A stretch of DNA of 64,000 nt from Echiichthys vipera (Eukaryota; Chordata; Actinopteri; Perciformes; Trachinidae), in NCBI GenBank assembly GCA_963691815.1, contig OY829661.1:1729001-1793000 (forward strand), read 5' to 3'. Of this stretch, positions 44,199-56,164 are shown one piece after another. The translations under genes were made by a program, and so were the position numbers. The notes beneath the pieces were generated by a model. The model was given only the letters and a program-made list of their open reading frames with translations, ran no database searches and was not told where the DNA came from. The number at the start of each line of letters is the position of its first letter. The stretch's first letter is position 1.

Positions 44199-44412
44199 GA
44201 TTCAATTCAATTCAATTTTATTTATAGTGCCAAATCATAACAAAAGTTATCTAAGGACACTTTAAAGACTAGGTATAGACCACACTCTATGACTTATTTA
44301 TGATTTACATAGACCCAACAATTCCCCCGTAGAGTACGGTGGCAACGAAAACCTTCCCTATTACAGGCAGGAACGTCAGACAGACCCAGCTCTATGGGGG
44401 ACGGCCATCTTT
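44199..44412 (-). repeat. L2 LINE 3' end, truncated
   Basis: Starts with TTCAATTCAATTCAATTTTA (the LINE's tail, inverse) and runs about 210 bases with the same 3' region as copy A. Non-coding. Confidence 0.9.
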
Positions 44413-45529
44413 TCTTGTCTAGCTAGCTCCACCTCAGGCACTGCCAAGATGGCGACCGCTCTTTAGAATCCTATGGGTAACATCACAGAGACAACGTCCA
44501 TAAATTTTGATTTGATAATATATAAATCTTCTTATAATTAAGTATTTTTACATTATTTACTTTTACTTAAGTGAAAGATGTGAATACATCTTTCACCATT
44601 CTCAGCAGAAGTTCTCACAAGTGTATTTTATGTAGAGATATTTGAATGAAAAGTCAAACATCTATGATGGAACTTGTCAGCTGAAGAGGTTTAGTGAGAG
44701 ATGTTTACAATGGAGGATCCGTCTGTCATCTCCATTCATGCTAATCCACTGTATCCTCCACTTGGCATAATCAGTGCGCAAAAGATAGAATGCCTGATAT
44801 CTGGGACTTTTTGTGGTTAAATATTTACCCTCGAGAGATTTCTTCCAATGAGCACATCCTTTATCTCATGTTTGGACTGGTTTTTATCTGCCAAAGGATG
44901 TCCGTGGGAGTAGGTCTTATCATATTTGTAGAGTGATCAAGTAGGGAGCCAAATCAGATTCTGCTCAGGTTTTTATAATTGCAAGTTGCAAAGTTAGTCA
45001 TTCTCAGTAATGTCAGATCAGCATCCTTGAAAACCTTTCATGACACACTCCTACTGTTATACTGCAGACGAGCTGACGTCATGACTGAACAGGGAATTTC
45101 CAGACATCTGCTCACGGTGTGGGAAGCATCTTTGTGGAGGATTATGAATAGATTTGTGTGTAGGGGGTGCACATTTTTTCAGTCATGTGCATGTTCATAC
45201 CTGAATGCACACATTGTATTTATGTTTGTAGGATGTAACAGATGCCACGTATTGGATAAAAGTAAATGCTCCCCCCTGTTGATGGGCTCAGCACTTAATT
45301 TGGGTTAAAGCTTGGGCACGTCAATTTGGGCAAGATGCAGCAGCTACAGTGTCCTGTGGTGACATGTCAGCTCCATCTCCAGGGTTCCCCCAGCACACAC
45401 ACATCTTTGTTTCCGTGGCATTTTGTGGTTATGCTTTCTTAAATGAAAACATGCTTCTTGCCTACACACTTGCTTTCTTTTGTCGCTCACTCTAAATTGA
45501 GCTGCCTGTCAGCTTCAATTTGCATATAA
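44413..45529. other. No recognisable gene
   Basis: Mixed DNA; the plus-strand frame 44979-45308 (109 codons) has no features that I can name. Confidence 0.35.
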
Positions 45530-46125
45530 GCATATATCCAAGAAGGACACCTCCAGACTGGATAAACTGATCAGGCAGGCCAACTCTGTAGTCGGCATGA
45601 AACTGGACTCACTGGTGACGGTGGCAATGCCAGCCACCCCCTGTACACCGTCATCAGCAACCAGAGGAGCCTGTTCAGTGGAAGGCTGCTTCTGCCCAAG
45701 AACTCCTTTGTCCCTCAGGCCATCACACTCTACAAATCCTCACTCGGGGGGAGGAGGAAATAAAGAGGACAGTAGGGAAGGAGTGGGAGCCACTCACTGT
45801 GCAATTAATAATCTACTTTTACATACCTAACACTTGTCTTCTTTTTTGTGCAATAACTTTATCCATCACTTAAGTGCAATAATTTAATCTTACTGCTCAT
45901 TTTTTGTCATATACAGTCATACATATTTGATCTCATACATTTCCTCTACATTTAACTTCTGTTTACTTTTTATTGTTTTTTTATACTTTCTGTATTTTTT
46001 TAGCTAAAAGTTTATTGGGTGTCTTACACTGTATTATTTTATACCTCCCTTGTGTTTTTGTAAGCTGCTGGAAATTTAATTTCCTCACCGGAGTCATCCC
46101 AAAGGGATCAATAAAGAGAAGTCTA
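45530..46125 (+). pseudogene. Rex1-group LINE 3' end, heavily truncated
   Basis: The frame begins DTSRLDKLIRQANSVVGMKL and DSLVTVAM, the last part of Rex1 ORF2, then shifts frame. The 3' region ends GGGATCAATAAAGAGAAGTC with a short repeated AGTCT-like tail. It is a separate copy from the LINEs at 23056 and 38775. Confidence 0.8.
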
Positions 46126-46134
46126 AGTCTTAAA

Positions 46135-46890
46135 ACTCTACCATGCAAAGAGCAATCCATATATCAACAACACCAGAGAACACCACCGGCTTCTCTTGGT
46201 CCAAGCTCATCTGAGATTGACTGACCCAAAGTGGAAAAGTGTGCTGTGGTCTGACGAGTCCACATTTGAAAATTGTTTTTGTAAATCATAAATGTTGTGT
46301 CCTCCGGGCCTAAGAGGAAAATTACCGTCCAGATTGTTATCAGTGCAAAGTTCAAATGCCAGCATCTATGATGGTGTGGGGGTGTGTTGGTGCCCATGGC
46401 GTCATGGGTAACTTGCACACCTGTAAAGGCCCCATTAATGCAAGTACATGCATTTGGAGCAACATATGCTGCCATCCAAGCAACGTCTTTTTCAAGGATG
46501 TCCCTGTTATTTCAGCAAGACAATGCCAAGCCCCATTCTGCACGTGTTCCAACAGCGTGGCTTCGTAGTAAAAGAGTGCAGGTACTAGACTGCTCTGTTC
46601 AGACCTGTCTCCCATTGAAAATGTGTGGAGCATTATAAAGAGCAAAATATGACAGAGCCCCCGGACTGTTGAACAACTGAAGTTGTACATCAAGCAAGAA
46701 TGGTGAAGAATTTCACCTACAAAGCTTCAACAATTAGTGTCCTCAGTTCCCAAACTCTTATTGAGTGTTGTTAAAAGGAAATGTGATATAACACAGTGGT
46801 AAACATGCCCCTTTTCCTAGCTTTTTTGGAAAGTGTTGCAGCATCAAATTCAAAATGAATTAATATTTGCAAAAAAACAATAAAAGTTAT
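46135..46890 (+). pseudogene. Tc1/mariner-type transposase relic
   Basis: Across three frames the translation shows PHLKIVFVNH (region of the first Asp), MMVWGCVGAHGVMGNLH, LFQQDNAKPHSARVPTAWLR (second Asp) and PLKMCGAL (third acidic residue region, usually PIENVW). The 5' half with the paired DNA-binding helices is missing. The Gypsy element begins 8 bases after its A-rich 3' part. Confidence 0.75.
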
Positions 46891-46897
46891 CAGTTTG

Positions 46898-47436
46898 TGT
46901 CAAGAGTTGGTTCTGTCAGTCCCTCCTCTCTCCCTTTTGTGTGAGTTTGTCTCCCTCTGTCTGTTTTTCCCTGCATGTGTCCCCCCTTTGTGTTTGTTTG
47001 TCCAGGTACGGGTAGGCGTGTTCCTTCCCAGCTGCAGCCTGTTACGCTAATCACCTGAGGAGTATAAGAACCCAGAGCTGACAGGCATGCAGTGCCGGAC
47101 CGTTGTTATCCTTCCCTTGGTAAACTCTTTGTCGGATTGGCTCCCGTTTCTTGTTTGTTCAGGTTTTGCGCTCCGTGTTGATTGTTATTTTGTTAATCAT
47201 TGTTGTCTGTGTTCCTTTCTGTAGTTTCCCGCGTTCCTGTTTTCCTCGTTCCTGTTTCCTGACCGTCCGCTGTTTCCTCGTTCCTGTTACCCTCGACCGT
47301 CTCGTCTTCAGTGTTTCTGTTTCCCCTGTATTGTTCCCGCTTCTGTCATGTTAATTAAATATTTGTTTGTACTTTTACCCCGTCACTGCATTTGGGTTCA
47401 GTCTGCCAGTGTTATTCCCCCGCACCGTTCATGACA
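46898..47436 (+). repeat. 5' LTR of the Gypsy element
   Basis: Begins TGTCAAGAGTTGG and ends ATGACA. It contains GAGTATAAGAACCCAGAGC (TATA-like) near 47060 and TTAATTAAATA near 47352. It holds two segments absent from the 3' LTR. Confidence 0.8.
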
Positions 47437-47454
47437 GAACAGTCCGGCCATAAC

Positions 47455-47940
47455 ATGGACCCCGCGGACATGGAAATCGATCCTCCGGGTTTTTCCGTTC
47501 GTCAAGCGGTTTCCTCCCAGGGAGTGCTACTCGGTCAGCATTCACAGACGCTACAAGGAATCCTGGAAAGTCTGAGTCAGCTGACTGCCTGTGTTCCTCG
47601 TTTGGATTGAAGACAGGTTGGGCCTCTCCTTGCTACATCTGTAAATGCTGAGTCACCCGCTATCACCGTGAGTACCCTCCTGCCTTGTGAGCCTTATGTC
47701 CCGGCACCCGAGCGTTATAATGGGAAATTAGGAGAATGTAAGATTTTCTTATTTCAGTGCTCTCTTGTGTTCGGTCAGCAGCCTCTTACCTAGGCTAGTG
47801 ATAGCACCAAGATAGCTTATGTTCTAGGTTTACTATCTGGTGGGCCCGAGTCTGGGGAGCTGCCTTTTGGAACAATCCCTTAACACAACAGGCTACGTTC
47901 CAACAGTTCACCAGTGAGATTTTGTCGGTGTTTGACACTC
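47455..47940 (+). pseudogene. Gypsy gag, N-terminal part
   Basis: The start MDPADMEIDPPGFSVRQAVS and LLGQHSQTLQGILESLSQL fit fish chromovirus gag. A stop follows at about 47608, and further pieces in other frames read FLFQCSLVFGQQPL. The capsid core is otherwise lost. Confidence 0.75.
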
Positions 47941-47960
47941 TCCTCAACACTTAGCATCTT

Positions 47961-49331
47961 GTGAGGGTAAGGGAGGGGGACGAATGGAAGACCGCATTCA
48001 ACAATCCACTCGGACACTTCGAGTACCTCGTCATGCCGTTTGGTTTAACTAATGCGCCAGCTGTCTTTCAGGCATTAGTTAACAACATTCTCCGTGATAT
48101 GCTGAATCATTCGGTCTTCGTGTACCTGGATGACATATTGATTTTTTCAAAAGACTTGTCCAAACATGTGGTTCACGTCCGCCAGGTTCTCCAGCGTCTT
48201 CAGGAGAATCGCCTGTTCGTCAAAGCAGAGAAATGCGAATTCCACGCCTCCTCTGTGACATTTTTAGGGTACATCGTGGAGAGTGGACAGGTTAGGGCAG
48301 ATCCTGCGAAGGTTACGGCAGTGAAAGAATGGCTGAAGCCTACCTCCAGGAAGCAACTACAGTGGTTTTTGGGTTTCGCGTATTTTTACCGTCGCTTTAT
48401 CCGAAACTACAGCCAGGTAGTGTCACCTATGACCAGGTTGACGTCCCCCACATCTTCAGCCGCCAACGACGCATTTCCGACCCGAAAGAAACGTTTCTCG
48501 TCAGCTCCTGTGTTGGTTCAGCCAGATTCTGCTCTTCAGTTCATTGTGGAGGTGGATGCCTCGGATCTGGGAGTGGGGGTGGTACTGTCCCAGCGGGCAG
48601 TTTCGGACAACAAGGTTCACCCGTGCGTGTTCTTCTCAAAGAAGCTTTCTCCCGCTGAGAGGAACTATGACGTAGGGAACCGTGAACTGCTAGTGGTCAA
48701 GCTAGCATTGGAGTGGCGACACTGGTTAGAGGGGGCAGAGATTCCGTTCGTGGTCTGGACTGACCACAAGAACTTGGCTTACATCCAGACAACGAAAAGA
48801 CTTAATTCCCGTCAAGCCCGGTGGGCCTTGTTTTTTGGCCGCTTTAATTTTTCTTTAACCTACATTCCTGGCAGCAAGAACATTAAGCTGGACGCTCTCT
48901 CTCGTCAGTATGGACCTGCCGAGGAGGAAGAGACCGGTTCGGATCACATCATTACCGCATCTTGTGTTATGGCGTCATTAACCTTGGAGATCGAGTCAAC
49001 CGTTAGACATGCTCAACACACTGACCCCGACCCCGGGGCGTCTGTTTGTTCCTGCCAGTGCTCGCTCCCAGGTGCTCCAGTGGGGGCACTCATCTCGTCT
49101 TTCCTGTCATCCCGAGATCACCAGGACTCTATCACTCCTTCGCCGTCACTTCTGGTGGAAGACCATGGGTACGGATACCCGGGAGTTTTTTCTGGCCTGC
49201 ACCGTCTGCGCCCGGGTAAAGGCTTCCCATCTCCCTCCAGCAGGTCTTCTCCGCCCTCTCCCGGTACCCGGTCGGCCTTGGTCACACATCGCCTTGGATT
49301 TTGTAATTGGACTTCCTGTCTCCCAAGGTAA
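47961..49331 (+). CDS. Gypsy pol: reverse transcriptase (partial), RNase H
   Basis: A 456-codon frame. Reverse transcriptase enters late at EWKTAFNNPLGHFEYLVMPF (so fingers and the first catalytic Asp are deleted), then GLTNAPAVFQALVN and the catalytic VYLDDILIF. RNase H shows FIVEVDASDLGVGVVLSQ, RNYDVGNRELLVVK and FVVWTDHKNLAYIQ. It closes with YIPGSKNIKLDALSRQY. After about 49000 the frame has shifted, and the integrase continues in another frame (49009-49560). A working enzyme is not possible without the first Asp. Confidence 0.85.
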   Translation: MRVREGDEWKTAFNNPLGHFEYLVMPFGLTNAPAVFQALVNNILRDMLNHSVFVYLDDILIFSKDLSKHVVHVRQVLQRLQENRLFVKAEKCEFHASSVTFLGYIVESGQVRADPAKVTAVKEWLKPTSRKQLQWFLGFAYFYRRFIRNYSQVVSPMTRLTSPTSSAANDAFPTRKKRFSSAPVLVQPDSALQFIVEVDASDLGVGVVLSQRAVSDNKVHPCVFFSKKLSPAERNYDVGNRELLVVKLALEWRHWLEGAEIPFVVWTDHKNLAYIQTTKRLNSRQARWALFFGRFNFSLTYIPGSKNIKLDALSRQYGPAEEEETGSDHIITASCVMASLTLEIESTVRHAQHTDPDPGASVCSCQCSLPGAPVGALISSFLSSRDHQDSITPSPSLLVEDHGYGYPGVFSGLHRLRPGKGFPSPSSRSSPPSPGTRSALVTHRLGFCNWTSCLPR

Positions 49332-49916
49332 CGACACTATTGTTACTGTCGTTGATCGTTTCTCGAAGATGGTTCACTTTGTTCCCCTGCCTAAGCTGCC
49401 TTCTGTCATGGAGACGGCATCGATACTAGTGGACCATGTCTTCCGCCTCCACAGGATACCTGCAGACATCGTGTCGGAGCACCTCCTGTGTCTGGAGAGC
49501 CTTCTGCCAAGCCTTGGGAGCCAAGATCAGCTTATCATCGGGCTTCTACCCTCAGTCTAACGGGCAGACGGAGAGAGCGAACCAGGACTTCGCTGTGTTT
49601 GTGCCCGCAACCCCTCGTCGTGGTCTTCTCAGCTATCCTTGGTGGAATACTCCCACAACTCCCTTACCTGCGCAGCTACTGGTATGTCCCCCTTTGAGGC
49701 TTCATTGGGCAACTTACCTCCTCTCTTTCCGCCGGACGGCAGTTTCATTTTGGACGTGCGACACAGAGGGCGCGGATTCCAGCACCTGGTCGACTGGGAG
49801 GGATATGGTCCTGAGGAACGGAGCTGGGTTTCGCGATCCCTGATCCTGGACCCGTCCCTGATCCGGGATTTCTACCGGGCTCCTCCGGGAAGGAGGCCCT
49901 CGTTGAGGGGGGGTGC
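49009..49916 (+). pseudogene. Gypsy integrase and chromodomain, frameshifted
   Basis: The zinc-binding His-His-Cys-Cys region is visible (HPEITRTLSLLRRHFWW, then CTVCARVK). The first catalytic Asp is in IALDFVIGLP. The second Asp region is deleted where the frame reads ADIVSEHLLCLE, and the Glu region follows in another frame (GFYPQSNGQTERANQ). The chromodomain end is RGFQHLVDWEGYGPEERSWV, followed by a run into the polypurine tract. Chromodomains steer integration to marked chromatin. Confidence 0.85.
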
Positions 49917-50217
49917 TGTCAAGAGTTGGTTCTGTCAGTCCCTCCTCTCTCCCTTTTGTGTGAGTTTGTCTCCCTCCCTGTCTGTTTTTATGCTAATCAC
50001 CTGAGGAGTATAAGAACCCAGAGCTAACAGGCATGCAGCGCCGGACAGTTGTTATCCTACCCGTTCCTGTTTTCCTCGTTCCTGTTTCCTGACCGTCCGC
50101 CGTTTCCTCGTACCTGATACCCTTGACCGTCTCGTCTTCAGTGTTTCTGTTTCCCCTGTATTGTCCTTGTTCTTCTGTCGTGTTTATTAAATATTTGTTG
50201 GTACTTTTACTTTTGTT
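49917..50217 (+). repeat. 3' LTR of the Gypsy element, shortened
   Basis: About 300 bases. It starts like the 5' LTR but lacks two internal segments and its final part after GGTACTTTTAC, so the LTRs differ by deletions as well as point changes. Confidence 0.8.
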
Positions 50218-50525
50218 TGTGTTCTCCTTTAATGTGATATTGAGCTGTTAACAAAAGGACAAAACAAACGTTGCAATGCATTCTGGGAAAGGCATGTACA
50301 AACTGTACTCATTGACTGTGAATAGACATATATCAGTGCAGGCAAACATTTGCGTGGTATTTTACACTATGTAGAAGTGCTCAATCAAGGTACTTTTCAA
50401 GGAGGAAGTAGGGGAATGTAATTACTATGACACCTGTTTAAGATTATTTAGAACATTGCCGGCATTTATTTAACCTCAACAATACACATCACAGTTGTAG
50501 TTCCTATGTTACCCACCATTTACAT

Positions 50526-50660
50526 TTAATTCAATTCAATTCAATTTTATTTATAGTGCCAAATCAAAACAAAAGTTATCTCAGGACACTTTACAGACTA
50601 GGTATAGATCACACTCTATGACTTATTTATGATTTACATAGACCCAACAATTCCCCCGTT
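50526..50660 (-). repeat. L2 LINE 3' end, 135-bp fragment
   Basis: Inverse of the L2 tail, starting TTAATTCAATTCAATTCAA and ending at AACAATTCCCCCGT. It is the shortest clear insertion of this family here. Confidence 0.9.
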
Positions 50661-51845
50661 TAAGTGGGGTAAAAGTTTAGTTTGTTGGTCAGTTCAACCT
50701 TATGTTTTTCCCATATTTGTCCTTTAAGTTGAGAAAATAAATGTCTTTTCTTTAACCATCAACCAACTTAGGTTGAGGAGAAGGCAAAAAGAAACAAAAC
50801 GTTCAGATCTCTGAGAAAATAACAAACCAAATCAAATAAAACAGTGTTCATCTACCTACCTAGTGTGTTTTTTTCTTTTAAATAAGTGTGGGGAGATCTC
50901 AGTGCTTATCTCTACGATGTGATGAAGAGTAGTATGGAGTACATCGACCCTCTTGGCAAATAGAAGCTCGCACACTCGCCACGTGTCTTGTGCTCTTTTC
51001 GTACATCCTCTGCTCTCCTTGTCCCTGGGAGGACGGTCTGATGAACAATCCTTCCCTCTCACAAATCACGGGATGCAAAAAAAAACAACCTGCATAAGCA
51101 GGGCAACATTCAGTTATTCCCCTTTTAACTAAGAGTATTACAAGATCTGGAACACTCAAAATGTTTGAATAATGAATTTACAGTACTTTTAATATGGCTA
51201 AATACACTCAATTCGTATTACCCTTAATTCAATTCCTTTTTTCTGTCAAATTCCTATCAAGATGTAGCCACATAGTGAAACACAAAACACAAAAAATAGC
51301 GAGGCTACGTGACATGAATTAGCTTAGCTGCACTAACAAGCAAGGACCGGTGATACTAAGCAAAACACTCACCGGAGATATGAATGGAACCACATTTATC
51401 CTTTGCGGAACTTCAACCAGGTATTTCTTGTAGTTTTTTACGTTCACAGGATTCATTAAACTAACGGTACTTGTATCTGTATTTATACTTTCTTTTCTGC
51501 GTCATTAGTTTCCCTTCTTTAGCTTTCTTTCTCTCGCTCTCTTCTCCTCCTTTCCGTTTCTCTATCAACATAGCGCTGTTTATTTGTCTCTGCTGCGCCA
51601 TTACTGCCCCTTACTGGATTTAAAATGATTACTGCGGATTTGGAAGAAAACTGGGATTAGGTCACTCTGATAAGTGGGAATTTTGTGAAGGCTAATTAAT
51701 GTTTCAGAATTTGATTATCCACTGTGGCTATACCACTGTTGTACTAGCATGTTTTTCTAAAAATACCCAAGACACTTCAACAAAAACCTTTATTTTTTGA
51801 AAAAAACAAAGTCAGAAAAATTAGACACTCTAGACACTTTCAGAT
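50661..51845. other. No recognisable gene
   Basis: Contains a pyrimidine-rich patch at 51488-51570. Nothing could be named. Confidence 0.35.
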
Positions 51846-53170
51846 CCCTCCCAGTTATTGGTGTTAATCTGGCACCTGGTGACAATTGACTTAATTGTTG
51901 GACACACTCTATTTATCTGCAGCTCTCCTGGTTATTTTGCAGACTGCAAGCTGCTCTAAGGTGACTGAAACCCTGAGACAGCAGGTTTTCCAGATGAAGG
52001 CCAAAGGGATGAGAGGTTGGGCGTTCACAGTCTGTGATTTCAAGAATATTGAAACTTTACAAGGACACAGATCCATTTAAGTCCCTCAAAAAAGCCGGTC
52101 ATCAGGATTATGACTCTCAATGCTGAATTGGTTCAACACTGCAGCTGGAGTTGGTCTCCAGTTCAGTGCTGAACAGGGAAAGGATCTGTCTCTGAAAGCC
52201 CACTCTGCAGTGACCAAACCTCTCATCAGCAGAAAGAATAAAAAGGCCAGACTTGCCTTTACTGAGGAGCATGTTGTGTGGACAGAGGAGAACTGGTCCA
52301 GAGTGACTTCAGTGATGAGAGGACGTTCAGTTTATTTGGGTCTGATGGAAACATTATGTTGGGCGTAGGGCTGGGGAAAGACTGAACCCAAAGTGTGTAA
52401 AGAAGTCAGTTCAATTTGGAGTTGGAAGTGTCATGGTTTGGGGGATGTTTTCTGCAGCAGGATTTGAGTCTCTTATACAGCTACATGGCAGGGTGAATGC
52501 AAATTTATGTGAACCTCCTTTCAGCAACATGCAATACCTTCACTGTCTGTCTTGCTGTCTGTCTTTTTGTCTGTCTTTGCCTCTCTCTCTGTCCATCTGT
52601 CCATCTTTTCTCTCTTTCTCTCTCCTTTTCTTTCTCCCCAACCGGTGGAGACAGATGTCCGTCCTCCATAGAGTTGGGTCTGTCCGACATTCCTGCCTGT
52701 TAAAGGGAAGGTTTTTTATTGCCACTGTACGCAAAAGGGGAATTGTTGGGTCTATGTAAATCATTAATAAGTCATAGAGTGTGGTCTATACCTACTCTGT
52801 AAAGTGTCCTGAGAAAACTTTTGATATGATTTGGCATTGTAAATAAAATTGAATTGTTTCCCAATCAGCTGCAATTATCATGCAAGACAATGCATGAAAT
52901 GTCCCATGTCACACTGCCAAACAGGTTAAGCAGTTCTTTGGAGCTAAGAATATTGAAACAATGAAATGGCCAGCCCAGAGTCCAGATCTAAACCCTATAG
53001 AGAATCCTTGGTAACAAAGTAATGTCTAAGAAACTCACTACAGTTACTGAACTTGAATGGACCAAGATCAAATCAGAGCAGTGTGAGAAACTAGTGATGT
53101 CCTGTGGGCGCAGATGTGCTGAAGTCATTCAAAGCTGTGGCTTCTACACTTTTTGAATCCTATAGAAGAA
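51846..53170 (+). pseudogene. Tc1-family transposase, broken by an L2 tail
   Basis: The N-terminal helix region is seen as LRQQVFQMKAKGMRGWAFTV. The middle has PLISRKNKKARLAFTEEHVV and, in shifted frames, a GSVMVWGMFSAAG-like stretch (VMVWGMFSAAGFESLIQLHG). After the L2 insert (52535-52856) come IIMQDNA (second Asp), MKWPAQSPDLNPIENPW (third acidic residue) and MSCGRRCAEVIQS. Multiple stops and frame changes. Terminal repeats were not located. Confidence 0.85.
52535..52856 (+). repeat. L2 LINE 3' end inside the Tc1 gene
   Basis: Runs from a CTGTCTGTCTT-rich start through the common 3' region (TCTATGTAAATCATTAATAA, then TAAAGTGTCCTGAGA) to AAATAAAATTGAATTG. Tc1 sequence continues directly on both sides. 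Confidence 0.9.
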
Positions 53171-54685
53171 AACATTGTTCTCTGATTATATATATAATAT
53201 ACATATACTGTATATACACAGTACAGCATTCATAGTTTATGGTGACATATATACAAGTATTTATAATTTGTTTTCTAATGTTGATCTCTAATGAATATGG
53301 ATAGGTAACATTCATTTAGTTATCTATGGATAGATTATTATTATTATTGGCCTGTGAATGTTCTCATTCGTCCAGGTCATCGTTATCCGCAAAGCAATTT
53401 CAGTCAAAAACAAATTATATTATTATTATTATTATTATTAATGTTTGGACATTTATAAGGCATATACAGTATATCGACTACTGTGGTGATTTTAAATGTG
53501 GCCCATTAGTGAACCATCATAAATCAGTAAATCACACGTCTCTGCTCTTGACAGCATAATAATCGGCTGGATTTGGCTCAGATGACACACAGGAGTTAAT
53601 TCCAGAGACTGTTGTTTTTGCAGCTGACTCATGGCTAGTGTGGCTGTTGACTGTCAAGTATTTGAACAAACATCAAGCCATAATCCTTTTGCATTAGAAC
53701 ACTTTGATTGATTGTCTTATTTGCTTTACAATGATGAAGGACCATTAATCAGTAAATCAGGCTTAAATCACTCTAAACTGGATGGAGGGGACTTGCTTAC
53801 AGGATTAGAGTTACATGATTTAAAAGTTTATACTGACCTTTTGTCAGTGCAAACATAATCCTGTTAAATAATCCTGTTTGTTTCACCATTAGCTTCACGG
53901 GACAAAGAGCACAGGTGTTTGTCACAAGGCCCATTTATGCTCAACGTCAAATACGTATGAAGCCTTCTGTCCATACTCTGAGGAAGATAATGTAACGGAA
54001 TTGTATTTCATAAAAAAAGAGACAATTGTATTTTATATACATTGTTCTCACGGACCATCTCCGTTCACAATGTTCCCTTCGCTTTTGACACATTCTTCAG
54101 AGATACATTATTACAACATCTTCCTCATGTTTGACTCTGAGCTGCCCTCTGGTGGATGTATTGCTTAACATCTATGACAACCTAAAGGACGCATAGAAAT
54201 ATGTAGGAAGTGATGGTTACATCGTTTAAAATGAACACAACAATGTTTTTGTATGTAATGGGAGCATAATTGAGCCTACAGATTTGTAGTTTGTTTAGTA
54301 AATGCATTCATTAATATCAACATATGTTGATATACCGATTAAGCTAACAAGACTACAAAAGTATTCATTGTGAACACGTGAAAAAGATGAAGTAGAGGGA
54401 ATGCGCTCAACTTTGGCTATCAGGAATATTAAGTTTATTTAATTTTTTATATATACAGGTAATCTCATTCTTAAGAGAGACCCGATTAACATACAACAAC
54501 AAAACAACACACAGTTACATAGAACAGGACATTTACACAAAGAAAACAGAATACAGTCCATAAAAGTAATGAGTGCAAAGTGTCATGGCAGTAGATTAAA
54601 CTATCTGAAAAACAAGAGCCCCTCACAGACGATCTCTCCAGATTTCGTAAAATGAGTTTAAAATCTCCAGAGGAGAGGTACCTGG
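53171..54685. other. AT-rich DNA without a recognisable gene
   Basis: Contains short TA and TTA runs (53187-53215, 53420-53441) and a LINE-like 3' phrase near 54455-54485 whose inverse reads AAGAATGAGATTACCTGTAT. No gene. Confidence 0.35.
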
Positions 54686-54853
54686 TGTCTCAGTGGTTAT
54701 AGCAGGCGCCCCTTATAGAGAGGCTGGAAGTCTTTGATGCAGCGGCCAGGGTTTCATTCCCACCTGCATGTCGCCCTGTTTCTCCTTTTTCCTCTTCACG
54801 CTTCAAGCTCTCCTATTAAATAAAGGCATAAAAAAGCCCAAAAAATAATCTTA
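54686..54853 (+). repeat. tRNA-derived SINE
   Basis: The head has an A-box-like TGTCTCAGTGGTTATAGCAG and a B-box-like GGGTTTCATTCCCACC (degraded from the tRNA GGTTCGANTCC). The body includes CCTGCATGTCGCCCTG, and the tail AAATAAAGGCATAAAAAAGC is typical of fish SINEs. It would be copied by RNA polymerase III and moved by a LINE. The decayed B box suggests it is inactive. Confidence 0.75.
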
Positions 54854-55212
54854 AAAAGATGAACCCTTTGAAAGCCAAGTTTAGTATTAATAACAGAATT
54901 TAATACATGGGGGCATCACCCTCAATCCTGAAGGTTGCTACTGAGTTCTTGACTCATGTACATGATCAAGTTCTTTTTTACATTCAATTATTTAACACAA
55001 TTATTTGTTTACTTTGGAAACATCATGTTTTTATTAAACTTTTTTACATAACTTTAAATATAAATCAACTAAAAAAAAGAGAAAAATGTAATAAATTATA
55101 ACAATATAAGAAATAAAATAAATATAATGATACACATTTCAATATAAAAATATTTTTCTCCAAACAAATAAGATCAAATATGTTGTAAAACTAGTAGTAC
55201 GACAACAACAAC

Positions 55213-55246
<34 letters not shown>

Positions 55247-55384
55247 TTAAAAAAGAGACAAAACTACATTTTTATAAAATATGTTATAGTGTACAGCCAA
55301 AACTTACTGAAAACTCCTAAACACATGTTCAACATTTTGGTTATGTTCCAGTCAGTACCTCAAGCATACAGCTGCAAAGGAAAA
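54854..55384. repeat. AT-rich DNA with an AAT microsatellite
   Basis: An (AAT/AAC) run lies at 55202-55245. No gene was seen around it. Confidence 0.8.
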
Positions 55385-56164
55385 GGTGTGCTGGGATACT
55401 TTTCCTGATACTCTGAGCTTCTCTCCTCTCTGTCTGTATCATTCATGTCTCATCAATGCATGTTACTATTTCAATTTCTTCCCCGGAGTTGTTTGTGCTT
55501 TGTCGTCTCGCAGGTTTCTGCTGATCGTGGTGGTGCCTGCTGCCGTGGTCCTGCATGACGCTTCCTGCTGCTATTATAACTATTAGTCATATCTACTTTC
55601 ACTAGTCTTATAAACTATAAAATCTGTAGCCATAAAACCACCAACAGTGGTATATCTCACTGTATCGCAGCCGTTATTGCTGCTACTCCTCATTGATCAT
55701 GTTTGCCACCATAATTATTATAATTTTTCATATTCTATCACCTTAGCTGTGATTGTTTCTACTATTTTGCTGTATTAACTGCCATAACATATACCTCATA
55801 TTCACATTACTATAGATATTATTATAGTTACTGCTTTGGTTGCTTGCATCTCTGGAATTGTGTCTCTGTCTTTGTGTATGTCTTTGTCTCTCTCTGTCCA
55901 TCTGCCCGTCATTTCTCTCTTTCTCTCTCCCTTTCTTCCTCCCCAACCGGTGCAGACAGATGTCTGTCCTCCATAGAGCTGGGTCTGTCCGACGTGTTTC
56001 CCTGATATATGGAAGGTTTTCGTTGCCACCGTACGCTACGGGGGAATTGTTGGGTCTATGTAAATCATAAATAAGTCATAGAGTGTGGTCTATACCTACT
56101 CTGTAAAGTGTCCTGAGATAACTTTTGTTATGATTTGTCAGTATAAATGAAATTGAATTGTATT
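55385..56164 (+). repeat. L2 LINE 3' region, 780-bp copy
   Basis: Inverse-matches 3830-4545 of copy A, including CTTCCCCGGAGTTGTTTGTG and TGCTGCCGTGGTCCTGCATG. It ends in ATAAATGAAATTGAATTGTA. It is 5' truncated before the coding region. Confidence 0.9.

Larger units (their letters stand above)
46898..50217 (+). mobile_element. Ty3/Gypsy chromodomain LTR retrotransposon, internally deleted
   Basis: Two LTRs starting TGTCAAGAGTTGGTTCTG flank a gag relic, a reverse transcriptase-RNase H-integrase frame and a chromodomain. A run GAGGGGGGG at 49905-49913 precedes the 3' LTR and is the polypurine tract. The protease and the N-terminal part of the polymerase are deleted between about 47940 and 47961. 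No clear tRNA-primer site was seen; gag begins 18 bases after the LTR. Confidence 0.85.
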
